DNA of 36,493 nt from contig CAXNAA020000017.1 in assembly GCA_964200075.2 (NCBI GenBank), forward strand, positions 1 through 36,493. The letters run 5' to 3'. The notes beneath the pieces are model-generated. The model was not told the origin of the DNA. It saw nothing but the letters and a program-made list of their open reading frames with translations, and searched no databases. Position 1 is the stretch's first letter. The number at the start of each line of letters is the position of its first letter. Made by a program: the position numbers and the translations under genes. This document shows positions 35,101 through 36,493 of the stretch, piece by piece. This DNA is from Sphacelaria rigidula. Taxonomy: Eukaryota; Phaeophyceae; Sphacelariales.

Positions 35101-35897
35101 AATGAGCGTGTCCCCCTCACGGCGAGCGGGCGGGGGACGGGCGGGCGGGCGGTGCAAGTGTTTTCGCGTTGAAGGGCGTAGGTCGTGAGGCTGATTCGTG
35201 CACTCTTTCGCCCATGTCCTTGTAGTCTGTGTGAACCTCCACCCCTTGTTTGCCCCTGCGTGTGTGTCCTTCGGTGATTTGATGCGTATCCGGCTGTTGT
35301 GTCTTATCTAGCCGGCAACGTGACGTTGTAGCTCTGACGTTGAGACGCCGGCGGCAAGATGTCGTGGGTGCGGAGGTGGTGGTGGATGACTTCCCCGAGA
35401 GAACGGAAGCTCAGCAGGTGAGTACCGTTCTTTTCCCACGCTTTTTTTTCGGTGATTGGTGTTGCTGTTGCTGTCGGTGGTATTGGTCGTGACGGTTGAA
35501 GTAGGCGATATGAGCAAACACTTGCATCCATGTAGGATGCTTGGAGTAGCATTTTTCGTGATTTTTTTTCATCTGCCCTAAGCGTACCGTGTGATCGAAA
35601 ACCCATTTCAGCGGTACGTTTGCTGAACGCAGGGTGCTCTGTTGTGTGTGTGTACATACACGGCATATCGTGTGGAGTGGGACGCTAGTTCCTTGCGCCA
35701 TGCTATCTACTTGCCCCCGCACCCCAGACGCCACAACCCACACTTGACCGCCCTCCCGCGGCTCACCCGTGCTGCGCATGGGCTCGACTTCCATCATGTC
35801 CTCGTACCAGGAGAAAGAAAATTACCTGGAACTGAAGGCGGCCGCGGCGCACTTCGCAGCAGCCTTTGACGAAGACGCAATGGAAGAAGACGATGAG
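26128..35897 (+). CDS. Large multidomain protein: acidic N-terminus, PDZ-like segments, A9 (AIR9-type) Ig-like domain; 3' end not resolved
   Basis: A probable intracellular scaffold protein. Exons read are 26128-26355, 26972-27133, 27916-28002, 28217-28246 (weak), 29538-29671, 30287 or 30303-30462, 30912-30971, 31431-32112, 32454-32707, 33175-33438, 33970-34116, 34361-34863, 35312-35417 and 35811 to about 35897. Phases match at all junctions except 29671/30287, where the acceptor at 30303 restores the frame. The reading is at least about 968 residues. It starts MADANANASASEDAK and is acidic to residue 76. Exons 2-5 are PDZ-like, residues about 288-514 look disordered, and exon 10 is an A9 Ig-like domain. 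Exons 11-13 resemble the beta-rich, PH-like segment that follows such domains in protist proteins, ending RQRDVVALTLR. No stop is found, so the gene probably continues past the window. Confidence 0.68.
26566..26884 (+). mobile_element. tRNA-derived SINE in intron 1 of the large gene
   Basis: The head looks like a decayed tRNA: an A box TGGCTCAGTTGG at 26578-26589 and a B box GGTTCAACTCT at 26622-26632, 32 bases apart, the internal promoter spacing of RNA polymerase III genes. A body of about 250 bases follows and ends in a CA-rich tail (26862-26883). The last 110 bases recur at 28376-28500. The flanks CAGGATACAG (26547-26556) and CAGGCGATACAG (26887-26898) might be an imperfect target-site duplication. 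It cannot move alone and would need a partner LINE. Confidence 0.72.
27287..27526. repeat. Low-quality duplicated sequence around the gap
   Basis: Left of the N-run the order is a C-run, a T-run, TAATAAATCACTTTTGGAA, then CACCTGTGATTGGGCG and a C-run. Right of it the same order recurs with every mixed base smoothed into a homopolymer (CCCTTTTGGAAAAAAACCCC, then TTTGGGTGGGGGCC, then a C-run). Smoothing into homopolymers is typical of poor read ends, so the right copy is probably an unmerged bad read rather than a real repeat. Confidence 0.7.
27417..27426. other. Assembly gap (10 N)
   Basis: Ten N bases in intron 2 of the large gene, flanked on both sides by long C-runs and by two near-copies of one sequence (27287-27380 and 27434-27526). 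A fixed-length run of ten N usually marks a gap of unknown size rather than a measured one. The exons on either side are not affected. Confidence 0.95.
28376..28500 (+). mobile_element. SINE 3' fragment, second copy
   Basis: Matches the 3' part of the SINE at 26770-26884 in the same orientation. Both share GTGTTGA, CCCGGCTG(G/T)TGCGCCC followed by ACATATACCGAA, then AGATGGGA and a CA-rich tail with CGCACACACA. The tRNA-like head is missing, so this is a 5'-truncated or decayed copy. It also lies in an intron of the large gene. Confidence 0.75.
32396..32453 (+). repeat. CCTAT-rich pyrimidine tract at the intron 8 acceptor
   Basis: Repeated CCTAT/CCCAT-type pentamers (ATCCTATCTTATCCTATCC and onward) run into GCATGTGCAG, the acceptor of the exon starting at 32454. 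The microsatellite itself forms the polypyrimidine tract. Length change here could alter splicing strength. Confidence 0.6.
33175..35417 (+). other. Exons coding the A9 (AIR9-type) Ig-like domain and following PH-like region
   Basis: Exon 33175-33438 reads LSWFRSSDGG, then FAEIEGVDGPFYQPSADDIG, then HICIKC. This is the W-x-R, I-x-G, Y-x-P-x-A-D-D-(I/V)-G, C pattern of A9 domains known from the microtubule-associated protein AIR9 of plants and trypanosomatids. Exon 33970-34116 continues VGPIILAPEVGAEVEQLL. Exons 34361-34863 and 35312-35417 contain RVLVGGRYESGVLVALDPAR and SRQRDVVALTLR, with a long acidic low-complexity insert before them. Assignment is by motif, not by alignment. Confidence 0.55.
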
Positions 35898-36493
35898 GTC
35901 GGTCAAGGTTTGCTTTGTTGGTCACTTGATCTGTGGCAGTGGTTTTATCAGCCCCGCCCTCGCTCGCATGGACAGCTTCGTTGCGTACAGTAATACTGTT
36001 TGGTCTGTGGCTTTTCTCGTTTGTCGTGATAGTCGCCTCACACGTTGAAAGAGACGGAAGAATTCACACAACAAAAGACAGGGCCGTCCTCGGCTGCGGT
36101 GTTTGAATTTGGCGGTATCACTCCTGTTCACCGTGCGAGTTCCTGGTTAAGTGCGGTACAAGAACGTAAGGGGTGGTATTGTATTGTATTCACTCGGTCT
36201 CGCTCGGGACACGGCGTTCTGTTCTCCAAAACTGCGTTGCGGTATGGAACACGGGGCTGTACCAACACAGTACCTACCGCAGTGAATTTTAATGATAGCG
36301 GCTACAGAGGTAATTGCAGTTACCGGCATGCCATACAAGTGACCGCTGTAAGTGCTTTGGGGGTGCACCGGCTGTATAGTCTATTATTGAGGCCAACTAC
36401 AGAGACGGAAAATGGCCCTCGATGCGAGAGTGTATAAGCCGTGGCTGTCTCTGGAAGTGGCGATGCCACACAATGAAGCAACTCATTGTTGGC
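35898..36493. other. Right-edge sequence, probably intron
   Basis: No exon could be supported after the donor at about 35897 (GAG|GTCGGT) or 35907 (CAAG|GTTTGC). One reading after the AG at 36050 stays open for about 30 codons in phase 0, but it matches nothing I know. The last 66 bases are the second copy of the dispersed repeat also found in the MYB intron. Confidence 0.4.
36428..36493 (+). repeat. Dispersed repeat copy at window end
   Basis: Begins GAGTGTATAAGCCGTGGCTG and matches 9348-9412 in the same orientation, continuing out of the window. See the copy in the MYB intron for the shared blocks. Confidence 0.65.

Overview
The window looks like nuclear DNA of a photosynthetic stramenopile, most likely a brown alga of the Ectocarpus type. 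This is an inference from gene style (small exons, introns of hundreds to thousands of bases with GT-AG borders), from Gly/Ala-rich low-complexity protein segments, from a decayed LINE reverse transcriptase, and from stramenopile-style multidomain architecture. There is nothing prokaryotic: no operons, no ribosome-binding sites, no CRISPR array.

Layout. 1-1150 is the 3' end of a decayed non-LTR retrotransposon. 1151-7018 is gene-poor and repeat-rich. 10478-7019 (minus) encodes a 3R-MYB transcription factor in two exons. 11368-10976 (minus) is a possible small spliced gene of unknown function. 12304-15361 (plus) is a complete four-exon gene for the 20S proteasome subunit beta-6 (PSMB1). 15362-18029 is non-coding and contains a palindromic MITE-like element. 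18030-24083 (plus) is a four-exon gene for an unrecognised protein with an alpha-helical, TPR-like C-terminal half. 24084-26127 is intergenic and holds a roughly 53-bp minisatellite. 26128 to beyond about 35897 (plus) is a large gene of at least 13-14 exons. Its product has an acidic N-terminus, PDZ-like segments, a disordered middle, an Ig-like A9 (AIR9-type) domain and a PH-like C-terminal region. Its introns carry a tRNA-derived SINE, a second SINE tail, and a 10-N assembly gap with a low-quality duplication on either side.

The genes do not form a functional cluster. They are a regulator, a housekeeping proteasome subunit, a helical-repeat protein and a probable scaffold protein. Splice models were built by hand by matching reading phase across exons and recognising domains. 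They are strong for PSMB1 and MYB, good for exons 7-13 of the large gene, and weaker elsewhere. I see no convincing evidence of a new multi-gene system. The most notable items are the SINE family, the fold-back element, the minisatellite and the PDZ/A9 protein.
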